Shown here: positions 16,157-24,801 of the stretch, piece by piece
Layout of the letters: every line of letters starts with the position of its first letter
Position numbering within the stretch: the first letter of the stretch is position 1
DNA from: Vibrio sinaloensis DSM 21326
Lineage (GTDB): Bacteria > Pseudomonadota > Gammaproteobacteria > Enterobacterales > Vibrionaceae
Assembly: GCF_000189275.1 (NCBI RefSeq)
Contig: NZ_AEVT01000024.1
Coordinates: 1-41,237, forward strand
Direction of reading: 5' to 3'
DNA length: 41,237 nt
Notes under the pieces: generated by a model
What the model saw: only the letters and a program-made list of their open reading frames with translations
Database searches by the model: none
Told to the model about the DNA's origin: nothing
Translations under genes and position numbers: made by a program

Positions 16157-17164
16157 TTATTTGAGATAGTACGCAAGTCTTGCCAATACTTGGTCGATGT
16201 CGGCACTTGAAATGTCTTTGTGGGTAACAAAACGAATTGGATTCCCCGGCGAAATCGTAATACCGTCATGGCTTAGCTGCTTTGCAATGGTTTCGATATC
16301 AACCGAGTCATCGAGCTTTGCAAACACGATGTTGGTTTGAACAAAATCAGGGTTTACGTGGAAGCCATCTAATTTGCTCAGCCCTAGGGCCAGTTTTTTT
16401 GCGTTTTCATGGTCTGTTTTTAACTGCTCAACTTGCTCGGTTAAAGCCAGCTTTCCGGCTGCAGCGAGTATACCCGCTTGACGCATACCTCCGCCGACCA
16501 TCTTACGTAAGCGACGAGCACGCTCGATGAACGCTTTGTCGCCTAAAAGCAATGAGCCGATTGGGGCGCTTAATGCCTTTGATAAACAGACCGTCATTGA
16601 GTCAAAGTGCTTGGCGATCTCTTTAACATCGACATCTAGAGCGACTGCGGCATTGTAAACGCGCGCCCCGTCCAAATGTAGCTGTAGGTTGTTTTCGTCG
16701 ACAAACTGACGAGCTTGCTCTAAGTAGGATAAAGGCAGCACCTTACCGTTTATGGTGTTCTCAAGGCTCAGCAGTTTAGTGCGAGCGAAATGGGAATCGT
16801 CTGGTTTGATTGCGGCTTTAAGCTTGGCGAAATCGAGGGTACCATCTGGGTTATTCTCAATCGGCTGTGGTTGAATCGATCCAAGAACGGCGGCGCCACC
16901 CGCTTCGTATTTATAATTGTGGGCTTGCTGACCGCATAGGTACTCATCTCCGCGTTGACAATGAGCCATTAGTCCGAGTAAGTTCGCCTGCGTGCCGGAG
17001 GTGGTAAACAACGCCGCTTCAAAGCCGTGTCGCTCGGCTGCCCAAAGCTCAAGTTCATTGACGGTAGGGTCATCACCGTAGACGTCATCACCAACAACCG
17101 CTTCTGCCATTGCTTGTCTCATTGCTTGGGTAGGTTTAGTCACCGTGTCTGAACGAAAATCCAT
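16157..17164 (-). CDS. ltaE: low-specificity L-threonine aldolase
   Basis: 335 aa, PLP-dependent; cleaves L-threonine or allo-threonine to glycine and acetaldehyde. Closely follows E. coli LtaE throughout: N-terminus MDFRSDTVTKPTQAM, GDDVYGDDPTVN, LLSLENTINGKVLP, LDGAR, and the PLP lysine in CLSKALSAPIGS. The ATG at 17164 has AGGAG at good spacing, and upstream in-frame codons overlap the NUDIX stop. It is 11 bp downstream of the NUDIX gene, so the two form an operon, ending at the 16127 hairpin. Confidence 0.95.
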   Translation of the reverse strand: MDFRSDTVTKPTQAMRQAMAEAVVGDDVYGDDPTVNELELWAAERHGFEAALFTTSGTQANLLGLMAHCQRGDEYLCGQQAHNYKYEAGGAAVLGSIQPQPIENNPDGTLDFAKLKAAIKPDDSHFARTKLLSLENTINGKVLPLSYLEQARQFVDENNLQLHLDGARVYNAAVALDVDVKEIAKHFDSMTVCLSKALSAPIGSLLLGDKAFIERARRLRKMVGGGMRQAGILAAAGKLALTEQVEQLKTDHENAKKLALGLSKLDGFHVNPDFVQTNIVFAKLDDSVDIETIAKQLSHDGITISPGNPIRFVTHKDISSADIDQVLARLAYYLK

Positions 17165-17175
17165 TGTGTTTGCTC

Positions 17176-17706
17176 CTATATATAGCCACATAGCTTGGCT
17201 TTACTGACGCACGCTATTGTTTTGGCATCAGTGATTTCGCCGTTAATTATTTTTTGTTCGAGTTCTTGTAAAGAGAGCGCCAATACTTCAATGACCTCGT
17301 CTTCATCACATTCAAAGCGACATGTCTTTTCTAGCCCTTTCGCGACATACAGATATTGGATTTCATCGCAAAAACCCGCTAATGGCGTGACTTGACCGAG
17401 TGAAAACAGTTCGTGAGCACTGAAACCGGTTTCCTCTTCTAGCTCTCGTTTGGCACATTCTTCGATGTGTTCCGCATTTTCAATGGTTCCGGCGGGTAAC
17501 TCCAATAACCATTTCTTAAGTGAGGGGCGGTACTGATTGATGATGATGATATTTCCATCGTCAGTGATCGGTAGGATGACGGTTGCGCCAGGGTGGCTGA
17601 TGGTCGTGTGCTGAATTGTTTTGCCGTTTGGCAAGGTATGCGGCTCTTCAATAAGAGAGATGCGCTTCCATGTGTGGATCGTGTGTCCAGATTGAGGTGA
17701 TGTCAT
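17176..17706 (-). CDS. NUDIX hydrolase, ADP-ribose pyrophosphatase-like
   Basis: 176 aa. A complete NUDIX box begins at GTIENAE and ends RELEEETGF, giving G-x5-E-x7-REUxEExGU. The flanking pattern (NQYRPSLKKWLLELPAG before the box and TPLAGFCDE after it) is that of ADP-ribose/sugar-nucleotide pyrophosphatases such as NudF/NudE. The exact substrate cannot be read from the sequence. First gene of a two-gene operon with ltaE. The ribosome site upstream of the ATG is a weak A-rich stretch. Confidence 0.88.
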   Translation of the reverse strand: MTSPQSGHTIHTWKRISLIEEPHTLPNGKTIQHTTISHPGATVILPITDDGNIIIINQYRPSLKKWLLELPAGTIENAEHIEECAKRELEEETGFSAHELFSLGQVTPLAGFCDEIQYLYVAKGLEKTCRFECDEDEVIEVLALSLQELEQKIINGEITDAKTIACVSKAKLCGYI

Positions 17707-17901
17707 TTTATTTTTTCTTTACAACTAACGCTGGCAATACCTTAGCGAGTTATGAGGACTAAAGGAAGAACTATGCAAAATACAAATGCGTTTCATCTAA
17801 GTCTTACAGTGATAAATATCGCAATAATGGAAACATTGTTTTCAGGTCGTTACACGATAAATGCTTTTGATATAAAGATTTGTCCTATTTAGAAATTGCA
17901 C

Positions 17902-17938
17902 TTGTAACAAAGTGATAACAAATGTATAAAATTATACA
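17902..17938 (+). promoter_or_regulatory. ravA promoter with palindrome over the -10
   Basis: TTGTAA (17902-17907), 17-bp spacer, TATAAA (17925-17930), about 45 bp before the ravA ATG. A perfect 16-bp palindrome, TGTATAAAATTATACA (17923-17938), covers the -10 and the expected start site, so it could be a repressor operator. Confidence 0.45.
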
Positions 17939-17973
17939 TACACACTGTCTGGTTAAACTCAGAGGAGCGCATA

Positions 17974-19638
17974 ATGATTAAACCTACTCAGGTATCCCAC
18001 TCTCAAAAAGCGTTACTCTCTGAGAGAATTAATAAACTTGCGCAGGCTTTATCTGATGGCGTTTATGAGCGTGAAGATACCATTAAACTCTGTTTACTTG
18101 CAGCGCTGGCAGGAGAGAGCGTTTTCCTCCTCGGGCCTCCGGGTATCGCTAAGAGTCTCATCGCCAAACGCCTTATCCAAGCATTCGACAACTCCTCTTA
18201 CTTTGAATACCTAATGACCCGATTCTCTACACCGGAAGAGGTGTTTGGTCCACTGAGCATTCAAGAACTCAAAGATAACGGTCGTTACTTACGTTTAACC
18301 GAAGGATACTTGCCAACCGCTCAGGTCGTTTTTCTGGATGAAATCTGGAAAGCGGGCCCTGCTATTTTGAACACATTACTTACTGTGGTGAATGAGAAGA
18401 CGTTTAAGAATGGCAGCGATATTGAGCGCGTACCTATGCGCTTGTTGGTCTCAGCGTCGAATGAACTTCCAGACGAAGACAGCGGTCTTGAGGCGCTCTA
18501 TGACCGTATGTTGGTCCGTGTTTTTGTTAACCGAATTCAAAACAAACAGAACTTCAAATCAATGCTCACCGTGGGTACGCCTCAAGAAGCGCAGATTCCT
18601 GAGGGGCTGGCTATTACAGACGAAGAGTACCACCAATGGCAGGGTGAGTTAGAAAACCTCGCTTTGACGGATGAGGTCTTTGAAAAACTATTTGAACTGA
18701 AGAGTTTGCTCGAACAAGCGGCATCAGAGTCAACTGGTGTCGACATTGCCGATACCGATATGTATGTGTCTGACCGCCGTTGGAAGAAGGCCGTTAAACT
18801 GCTTAAAGCCAGTGCTTACTTTAATGGTCGTGACGCTATCAACCCTCTGGATTTACTGCTGCTGCAAGATTGTTTGTGGAACAGCCCAGAATCGCGCGAA
18901 GTTGTGCGTAATGTCGTTAAAGAGTTTGCTTTGAAGCATGCCTTTGACCAACAAGATGTCGAGCAGCAAATTAGCTTGTGTCGTGAAGAACTTGATGACA
19001 TTCAGGAAGAGTTGGAATCTGAGTTCGGTATTATGCTTTCGTTAGAATCAAGCACTGGATTGTTGAAGAAGCAGGTCAACAGCTACGATATTTCTGGAGC
19101 TAAGAGTTACAAGGTCGGCAGTGCTTTTGACCTCGTTAAACTGGTGTTGCTTCAGAGCAATATGTCGGTTTCTGAATCTGAGAAAGGCGACAGTCGTTGG
19201 GTTTACGTACCAAAAAATGAGCTTGAACGCGTTATCAAGGAAGGTCATGGTGATGTGTATGGTTACGTTAACCAGAACACCAATATGTGCCGTCTTCGAT
19301 TTGATGTCGATGCTGCAAATAACTTAGTCATTAAAGACATCGCTAATCGTGCCGTGCTGGTTTCGGTAGTTACCAACAAAGGGTTAGACGCATCACTGTA
19401 TCAAGAGTGGCTTACTAAAGCGGAGCAAGCGATGGCTCAGCTTGATCATGCAGAGCACCACCTTCGTAAAGTGCGTTCTAACTTCCATGGCGCCCTGCCT
19501 CACAATTTTATTGATCCTGAGTTGCCTCGCGCAATGGAAGCGAGTCTGCAGCACATTCAGCAAGTTTTAGAATCAACCAAAACCGAGTGTGAACGTACGG
19601 TTTTCCGCTTTAAAAACCTAGACCAATTCTTCTCGTAA
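17974..19638 (+). CDS. ravA: RavA, MoxR-type AAA+ ATPase
   Basis: 554 aa, longer than E. coli RavA (498). MoxR-class AAA+ module: Walker A GPPGIAKS (54-61), Walker B VVFLDE (118-123), sensor segment [10 protein letters not shown], and the highly conserved [17 protein letters not shown]. After the AAA+ part come a helical region and a C-terminal discontinuous domain that in E. coli binds the lysine decarboxylase LdcI; this region is the less conserved and longer part here. Works with ViaA and affects respiratory complexes, membrane lipids and aminoglycoside sensitivity in E. coli, with links to envelope stress reported in V. cholerae. AGGAG precedes the ATG. Confidence 0.95.
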   Translation: MIKPTQVSHSQKALLSERINKLAQALSDGVYEREDTIKLCLLAALAGESVFLLGPPGIAKSLIAKRLIQAFDNSSYFEYLMTRFSTPEEVFGPLSIQELKDNGRYLRLTEGYLPTAQVVFLDEIWKAGPAILNTLLTVVNEKTFKNGSDIERVPMRLLVSASNELPDEDSGLEALYDRMLVRVFVNRIQNKQNFKSMLTVGTPQEAQIPEGLAITDEEYHQWQGELENLALTDEVFEKLFELKSLLEQAASESTGVDIADTDMYVSDRRWKKAVKLLKASAYFNGRDAINPLDLLLLQDCLWNSPESREVVRNVVKEFALKHAFDQQDVEQQISLCREELDDIQEELESEFGIMLSLESSTGLLKKQVNSYDISGAKSYKVGSAFDLVKLVLLQSNMSVSESEKGDSRWVYVPKNELERVIKEGHGDVYGYVNQNTNMCRLRFDVDAANNLVIKDIANRAVLVSVVTNKGLDASLYQEWLTKAEQAMAQLDHAEHHLRKVRSNFHGALPHNFIDPELPRAMEASLQHIQQVLESTKTECERTVFRFKNLDQFFS

Positions 19639-19647
19639 GGGGTGTAA

Positions 19648-21093
19648 ATGTTAGGCGCAGACGGATTAAACCTCGCATTAATGATTGCCGATTCAGGCAT
19701 GATTGATTCAGCGGTCAATGACTTGATGGCTCGCTCGCAGATGATGGTTGTCACAGAGAACCGCGGAGTTAAGTCTTCGGTAAAAAACCATCTGCTTAAA
19801 TGGCGCGGTAGCGTGAAAAAGCGCATTACCCGAGTGTGTGAAACTGAGCGTTTCCAACAAGAGCTCGCCCTTTATCAAGAAGTGATTTATTGGAACGAAG
19901 AGCAGTTTTTCGAACAGATCCCAGACGTCATTAAAAAGTTAGAGTGGCACTCTGCGTTTTATTTGCAGGCGCGCCGTATGATCGAGAAAAACAAAGGGGT
20001 TCATAACCCTATGTTTCCGCACTATTTTTGCGACCAGTGGTACAAGAGCTTGTCTGATGCGATTCGCCAAGCTCAGTTAACGGAGTTGGAAGCGAACAAA
20101 GAGAAAGTCCTTAAGGATCTTTACCAACGCATGGAAACCATGAAAAACATGGACAAGGTAACAGAAGAGGGGGACGAAGGTAGTGTGGGTCGGTTGTGGG
20201 ATATGGCGTCGGCGAAACTGAGCCGGACAGATCTATCGGTGATGAAGCGCCATGCCGAGTTTTTGCAAAAACATCAAGGCTTACAAGATATTGCTGAGAA
20301 GCTTGGTCGGATGGCCGGTCAGGTTGACGATCCTGACCTCAATCGTGCGCCAGCTGAAGAGCTTCAGATGGTCGAAGAGAAGTCTGATAGGGCGACTGAC
20401 GACATTGTCGGAATTCATGAAAGCGACGATTTGAATAAGTTGTTACCTAACGAGACGATGTTTTTGGCTTATCCTGAACTAGAGGTTGTGTTCTACAAAC
20501 ATTTGGTCGACAAGCGTTTGATGAACTACAAGATGCAAGGTAAATCTCGCACACTGCGCAAAGTGAAAGCACATCGCCCTGATAACAAGCAAGTCGATGT
20601 CGAAAAAGGGCCTTTTATTGTTTGTGTTGACGCATCAGGCTCAATGAGCGGATTTCCAGAACAGTGTGCTAAGGCAATGGCTTACGCACTGATGCAGATA
20701 GCTCTGGCAGAAGATCGTGATTGTTATGTGATTCTTTTCTCTACTGAGCAGATTACCTATGAGTTAACCAAGCAAGATGGATTGCGTGAAGCCAGTGACT
20801 TTCTTACGTACAGCTTTCATGGTGGTACCGACCTTGAGCCGGTGTTAATGAAATCGATCGATTTAATGTGTGGTGATAAATACAAAAACGCTGATATGGT
20901 GGTGATTTCAGATTTCATTGCTCCAAAACAATCTGATGAGATGGCTCGACAAGTGGATCAACTCAAGGCACAAAAGAATCGATTTCATGCCATCAGCTTA
21001 TCAAAATACGGTAATCCTGAACTCATGACGATGTTCGATCATTGTTGGTCGTATCACCCGAACTTGATGGGGCGATTCATGAAGAAATGGTAA
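19648..21093 (+). CDS. viaA: ViaA, VWA-domain partner of RavA
   Basis: 481 aa (E. coli 483). The N-terminal helical part (about 1-310) binds RavA in other bacteria. The C-terminal VWA domain (about 322-481) holds a full MIDAS site: DASGS near residue 328, the conserved Thr in GGTDLEP, and the late Asp in VISDFIAP. It begins 9 bp after ravA with AAGGGG as ribosome site and ends at a terminator hairpin. Confidence 0.95.
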   Translation: MLGADGLNLALMIADSGMIDSAVNDLMARSQMMVVTENRGVKSSVKNHLLKWRGSVKKRITRVCETERFQQELALYQEVIYWNEEQFFEQIPDVIKKLEWHSAFYLQARRMIEKNKGVHNPMFPHYFCDQWYKSLSDAIRQAQLTELEANKEKVLKDLYQRMETMKNMDKVTEEGDEGSVGRLWDMASAKLSRTDLSVMKRHAEFLQKHQGLQDIAEKLGRMAGQVDDPDLNRAPAEELQMVEEKSDRATDDIVGIHESDDLNKLLPNETMFLAYPELEVVFYKHLVDKRLMNYKMQGKSRTLRKVKAHRPDNKQVDVEKGPFIVCVDASGSMSGFPEQCAKAMAYALMQIALAEDRDCYVILFSTEQITYELTKQDGLREASDFLTYSFHGGTDLEPVLMKSIDLMCGDKYKNADMVVISDFIAPKQSDEMARQVDQLKAQKNRFHAISLSKYGNPELMTMFDHCWSYHPNLMGRFMKKW

Positions 21094-21108
21094 TCGGAGT
21101 AAAACGAA

Positions 21109-21133
21109 AAAGGAGCTCATTGAGCTCCTTTCG
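21109..21133. terminator. terminator, viaA / emrD convergent
   Basis: AAAGGAGCTCA (21109-21119) pairs with TGAGCTCCTTT (21121-21131). A-rich on the left and T-containing on the right, so usable from both directions. The emrD stop codon lies at its right edge. Confidence 0.75.
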
Positions 21134-22342
21134 TTATATTGCCAATGGCATTTGATCGTTGGAAGGGTCTTGTTTGCGGTAAACACGAATCAAACCAACC
21201 AGCGCCAGAACAGACATCAGTAACATCAGTGCACCCAGTGGCATTTGATTGTTGGTCGGAATCAGTGACGCGGCGAGTGTGGCTAAGCCAGCCCCAAGAT
21301 TTTGCATTCCACCTAATACAGCGCCGCCTGTTCCAGCATGGTAGGGCAGAGGAGACAAAGCACCTGTTGTTGCCGCAGGGAACAGAACACCAGCGCCAAG
21401 GAAATACACAGTCGCACCGCCAACCAGCGTCAAAGCACTTGTGCTCCCCATTAAACCCGGCACCAATACGATCAAAGAACCGCTCAAGATCGCAAACAAT
21501 CCAAAGATTAACGTACTTTTCTCACTCTTTTTCGCGGCAATTAGGCTCGATAATGCAGCTCCAACTAAGTAACCGGGAATCGGTAATACGAACAGCAGGC
21601 TTACAGTAGTCGCAGGGAGGCCTAATACGCCCCCTAACAATACGCCTGCTGCAGCCTCGAAAATTGCCACACCAGAGAAGGTCGCGATTAGACAGATCAA
21701 ATAGCCTTGGAATCGACGATCTGACAGTACATAACGGTAGCTATCTGTAACGCGCTCGTAGCGGCGCTTCTCTTTAGGTAGGGTCTCTGCAAAGCTGGTC
21801 ATCATGGTGATTACCACGGCAATGCCAAACAGAGCTAGGAACATATAGCTTGAGCGCCAATCGAACGCTTCAGTAAGGTAACCCCCTAGCACTGGTGCCA
21901 ACAGCGGTGAAAAGATGACACACATGCTGATTAGGCTGTTCACTTTATGCAGTTCCGCACCTGAGAAAATGTCACGAGTTAATGTGCGTGACATCGCACC
22001 GCCGCATCCGATACCTAAGCCCTGGACAAAGCTACCCGCGAGGAACCATTCATATTGGTGGGCGAATAAGGCCATGATGGTGCCAGCAATGTAGATAACC
22101 AAGCCTGCCACGATAATGGGCTTGCGACCTAATCGATCAGAGAGAGGGCCGTAAACAAATTGCGATAAGCCATAAGGAATCAAGTAACAGGCCATGACGG
22201 CTTGTAGAGCCGCAGGGGAAACCAAAAACTCGTTCGCCATGTGACCAATTGAAGGCACATACATGGTTTGGGTCATTTGACCTACCGCGGTCAAAATAGC
22301 GATCAAGAAGGTTAATTTAATGACTTGAGAAGAAGCAGACAT
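21134..22342 (-). CDS. emrD: EmrD-type MFS multidrug efflux pump
   Basis: 402 aa, 12 membrane helices, drug/H+ antiporter (DHA1, Bcr/CflA-EmrD branch). It follows E. coli EmrD: AVGQMTQTMYVPSI in helix 1, YGPLSDRLGRKP (MFS motif A) after helix 2, FEAAAGVLLGGVLG, and AGTGGAVLGGMQNLGAG. The longest frame starts at a GTG (22354), but the ATG at 22342 (MSASSQ) fits the family better and has AGGTG about 11 bases upstream. V. cholerae has several EmrD paralogues, so the exact orthologue is uncertain. Monocistronic. Confidence 0.9.
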   Translation of the reverse strand: MSASSQVIKLTFLIAILTAVGQMTQTMYVPSIGHMANEFLVSPAALQAVMACYLIPYGLSQFVYGPLSDRLGRKPIIVAGLVIYIAGTIMALFAHQYEWFLAGSFVQGLGIGCGGAMSRTLTRDIFSGAELHKVNSLISMCVIFSPLLAPVLGGYLTEAFDWRSSYMFLALFGIAVVITMMTSFAETLPKEKRRYERVTDSYRYVLSDRRFQGYLICLIATFSGVAIFEAAAGVLLGGVLGLPATTVSLLFVLPIPGYLVGAALSSLIAAKKSEKSTLIFGLFAILSGSLIVLVPGLMGSTSALTLVGGATVYFLGAGVLFPAATTGALSPLPYHAGTGGAVLGGMQNLGAGLATLAASLIPTNNQMPLGALMLLMSVLALVGLIRVYRKQDPSNDQMPLAI

Positions 22343-22504
22343 TGCCGACCACACCTAAATTTAAAGCGCAAAAAACAATAACTTTGCCGTAGCAAAGCTA
22401 ATCTAAATAAAAAATAAGGGAACTTTCAGGCGCGAGATATTAGAGTGAGTTAAGCACTCTGGCAATCAAAAAGTGTGATCTTGAGCAAGATAAAAATCTA
22501 TAGT

Positions 22505-22532
22505 TTGGATTAGAAAAACTAATCCAATTTTT
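22505..22532 (+). terminator. hairpin with T tract upstream of emrD
   Basis: TTGGATTAG (22505-22513) and CTAATCCAA (22519-22527) flank a five-A loop, followed by TTTTT. Shape and orientation are those of a plus-strand terminator, but no plus-strand gene ends here. It may instead be a regulatory palindrome between emrD and the gene at 22554. Confidence 0.4.
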
Positions 22533-22553
22533 AATGCATTGAAGTAGAGATAA

Positions 22554-22877
22554 TTATGCGATAGGTAGCTCTGTAAGGCACTTCCGACATAGGCAAGCAT
22601 CAGCCTGTTCTACTGAACTGGTATCTCTCTGCTCTAAGGTAAAGCACCAACAGGTTTGCTTACCCTGACTAATGTCGCATACAGCAGGCTGGTTGCAACT
22701 GGGGCAAGTATGAGTGGCTGGCTTACGTTGCAGTGCTTCCATTACAGACTCACGTTCTTGTTCGGTAAGATGGCGCCAGTTGATGATTTCATCCATCGTT
22801 CGATGGCATCCACCGCAAATGCCGCCTTCATTTTTGCACGCTGCGATACAAGGAGATTTCAAAGCTAAAGTACTCAT
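22554..22877 (-). CDS. DUF1289 plus cysteine-rich CWC domain protein
   Basis: 107 aa with two small Cys-rich modules. Residues 1-50 match DUF1289 (SPCIAACKNEGGICGGCHRT, then EIINWRHLTEQER). Residues 57-103 match the Cys_rich_CWC type (CPSCNQPAVCDIS, then CWCF and CLCRKCL). About twelve cysteines suggest metal or Fe-S binding; no enzymatic role is known for either domain. The ribosome site is weak. It is divergent from the membrane protein gene at 23030, with a perfect Fur core between them, and a minus-strand TATAAT (22959-22964) lies beside that box. Iron control is therefore likely. Confidence 0.8.
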   Translation of the reverse strand: MSTLALKSPCIAACKNEGGICGGCHRTMDEIINWRHLTEQERESVMEALQRKPATHTCPSCNQPAVCDISQGKQTCWCFTLEQRDTSSVEQADACLCRKCLTELPIA

Positions 22878-22972
22878 TAATGCTAAAGTGCAGAACTATA
22901 ATACGAACCGAGCGAGTAGGGCAATTTTGCCAAAGAACAAAACAGCACTTTGTCGTAAATTATATTTGCAAA

Positions 22973-22987
22973 TGATAATTATTATCA
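22973..22987. promoter_or_regulatory. Fur box between divergent genes
   Basis: TGATAATTATTATCA is a perfect 7-1-7 match to the Fur core TGATAATNATTATCA. It fills the spacer of a plus-strand promoter TTGCAA (22966-22971)-N17-TAGTAT (22989-22994) and lies next to a minus-strand -10 TATAAT (22959-22964), so Fur-Fe(II) binding should block both directions. Confidence 0.8.
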
Positions 22988-23029
22988 CTAGTATTGGTGG
23001 CAGATAAACCAATAATAAGACGCACCACT

Positions 23030-23296
23030 ATGATTCCTTTGCTTGCTGCCGCAGTATTTATTACTGCACTAGCCCTAAAACTCCGCTTTACACACCGCGA
23101 GCTGCAGTGCTGGCTACTAGGATTATTGATCATTGAACTGGCACTGCCCGGTAGCGTTGTTTGGCTACTTATTGCAGCGTTTATCTCAGCTCCTTTCCTA
23201 ACGCGCATGAAAAACAAATTGCATTCCCATGCGGCGTTAAGAACATGTTTAGCAAGCGCGCTATTGATTACCGGCTATTTAAATTTGGGTGGTTGA
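23030..23296 (+). CDS. small integral membrane protein, Fur-regulated, unknown function
   Basis: 88 aa with three hydrophobic segments: about 1-18, 29-57 (long enough for two passes) and 72-86. There is no signal-peptidase site, and short basic loops (RMKNKLHSH) lie between them. I do not recognise a family. In-frame TTG (22994) and GTG (22997) codons overlap or touch the predicted promoter, so the ATG at 23030 is preferred even though its ribosome site is weak. The Fur box 43-57 bp upstream predicts induction under iron starvation. Its last 22 bp overlap the convergent EamA gene. Confidence 0.6.
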   Translation: MIPLLAAAVFITALALKLRFTHRELQCWLLGLLIIELALPGSVVWLLIAAFISAPFLTRMKNKLHSHAALRTCLASALLITGYLNLGG

Positions 23297-24198
23297 TAGA
23301 GCAGCGAGGTATCTTGCTTCATAAAAACGTTGCTTGAGACCAAACTTCCAAAACACACCAAGCCAAGTGCTAACCAACCAATCACATCTGGCTGTTCACT
23401 AAATACTGGAATTGCCAGAATCGTTGCTATGGCTGGTGTTGCCGCTCCGAAAGCGGCTGTCCTTTCCGCCCCCAATGTTGAGATTGCATGTAAATAGGTA
23501 AAAGCAGCAATAATACCAGCTCCAATCCCTTGCAAACTGATATGCCCAAGTAGCTCCTTCCATGGCCAATGAGACACACTGCTCGTGGCAAGGTGACTTG
23601 GCAGCACATTCGCCCCAATAAGAGCCAGCAGCACGAAAGATGAAATCAATGAGATGAATCCAGCCGTAACTAACGGATTAAGGTTCGACACTCTCGCGCA
23701 AATGGTAAATGTTGCCCACATTAAACTCCCAAGTAAGAACAGCATGTGACCCTGCAGTAAACTGCTGTCCATGTGGGTTAGGCTTTGAGCAAGAAAAGTG
23801 ACAATGCCAATGACCACAAAGCTTAATCCGAAAATGCGATGCTGGCTAAGCGGCTGTTTAAATAGCAAGACTGCGATCCCGGAGACAAATAGAGGAAGTG
23901 TACCTGGAATCAGCGCACTGCCATCCGAGACAGGGGCTAACGCCATACCGGAGCCAGCAACCAAAAGGTAGGGAAGACCGCAACCAATGAACATACCTAA
24001 AAGGTAACGTTTGGGTACTAATACAATGGCTTGCTTGGACTTGATCACCAAAGGCAGTAAGACTAACGCAGGTATTAAAAAGCGAGTAAGTGCGATGTCT
24101 GCGGTCGTGAGATCAGAGTGAGCCCCACTTCTTAGTGAGAGAAAAAAGCCAGACCATAGCAGTAAGGTGGCAATCATTGCCAAATAGCCAGAAATCAT
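23275..24198 (-). CDS. EamA/DMT-superfamily transporter
   Basis: 307 aa with ten predicted membrane helices in two repeated EamA halves. The first half starts at MISGYLAMIATLLLWSGFF; the second includes HMLFLLGSLMWATFTICAR. The late stretch LGAERTAAFGAATPAIATIL is typical of RhtA/YdcZ-like metabolite exporters. The substrate is unknown, but it is divergent from an Lrp/AsnC-type regulator (24346), a common arrangement for amino-acid exporters. It lacks a strong Shine-Dalgarno. The 3' end overlaps the small membrane protein gene by 22 bp. Confidence 0.85.
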   Translation of the reverse strand: MISGYLAMIATLLLWSGFFLSLRSGAHSDLTTADIALTRFLIPALVLLPLVIKSKQAIVLVPKRYLLGMFIGCGLPYLLVAGSGMALAPVSDGSALIPGTLPLFVSGIAVLLFKQPLSQHRIFGLSFVVIGIVTFLAQSLTHMDSSLLQGHMLFLLGSLMWATFTICARVSNLNPLVTAGFISLISSFVLLALIGANVLPSHLATSSVSHWPWKELLGHISLQGIGAGIIAAFTYLHAISTLGAERTAAFGAATPAIATILAIPVFSEQPDVIGWLALGLVCFGSLVSSNVFMKQDTSLLYQPPKFK

Positions 24199-24345
24199 AG
24201 TGATGTTATAGGTTTGTTGTATGTGAACTAATTATCAGTCGTAATGAACGGTGAAATATGGCAAAGTGAACTAATAATTGAGTAAAGTGCGCATGTATTT
24301 TCTAATAACTACGCGTAAATTGATGGAAATCGCCAAGGAATGACG

Positions 24346-24801
24346 ATGGATAGAATTGACCGACACATTTTGTCGCTACTGCAGAAAGACGCTCGCCAAT
24401 CAACGGCCGATATTGCCGATAAGGTAGGTTTATCCGCTTCTCCATGTGCGAGAAGAATCAAGAAACTGGAAGAAGATGGCGTCATTGCTGGTTATCAAGC
24501 AAAGCTAAGCAAACAGAAAGTGGGGGTCGGCATGACAGTGTTTGTTGAGGTGAGTTTGAACAATCACCAAGCAAGCTCTATCGATGCTTTTGAACTTGCT
24601 GTCCTGAATATGGAGCAAGTGACGAGTTGCCATGTGGTGTCTGGCGCCTATGATTACTTATTGGAAGTTGTCAGCCAAGATCTGATGGGGTACGAGTCCT
24701 TTACGCGTCAGCTACAGCGCTTAGATAACGTTAAAGACATTCATACCCATCTTGCGATTCGTCAGGTTAAAGAGTCGAGTGAGCTGCCTGTGTTTACTTA
24801 A
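24346..24801 (+). CDS. Lrp/AsnC-family transcriptional regulator
   Basis: 151 aa. N-terminal winged helix-turn-helix (DRIDRHILSLLQKDARQST, then LSASPCARRIKKLEEDGVI) and C-terminal RAM effector-binding domain (about 65-145). The RAM domain has CHVVSGAYDYLLEV, where Lrp proteins bind amino acids. The ATG at 24346 is preferred over that at 24340 because AAGGA is then six bases away. Likely regulates the divergent EamA exporter (inference from position). Its stop overlaps the convergent cyclase gene by 8 bp. Confidence 0.9.
   Translation: MDRIDRHILSLLQKDARQSTADIADKVGLSASPCARRIKKLEEDGVIAGYQAKLSKQKVGVGMTVFVEVSLNNHQASSIDAFELAVLNMEQVTSCHVVSGAYDYLLEVVSQDLMGYESFTRQLQRLDNVKDIHTHLAIRQVKESSELPVFT

Noticed and set aside
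21139..21609. 156-codon plus-strand frame
   Set aside because: Mirror of the emrD membrane helices; His/Gln/Ser-rich product with no family resemblance.
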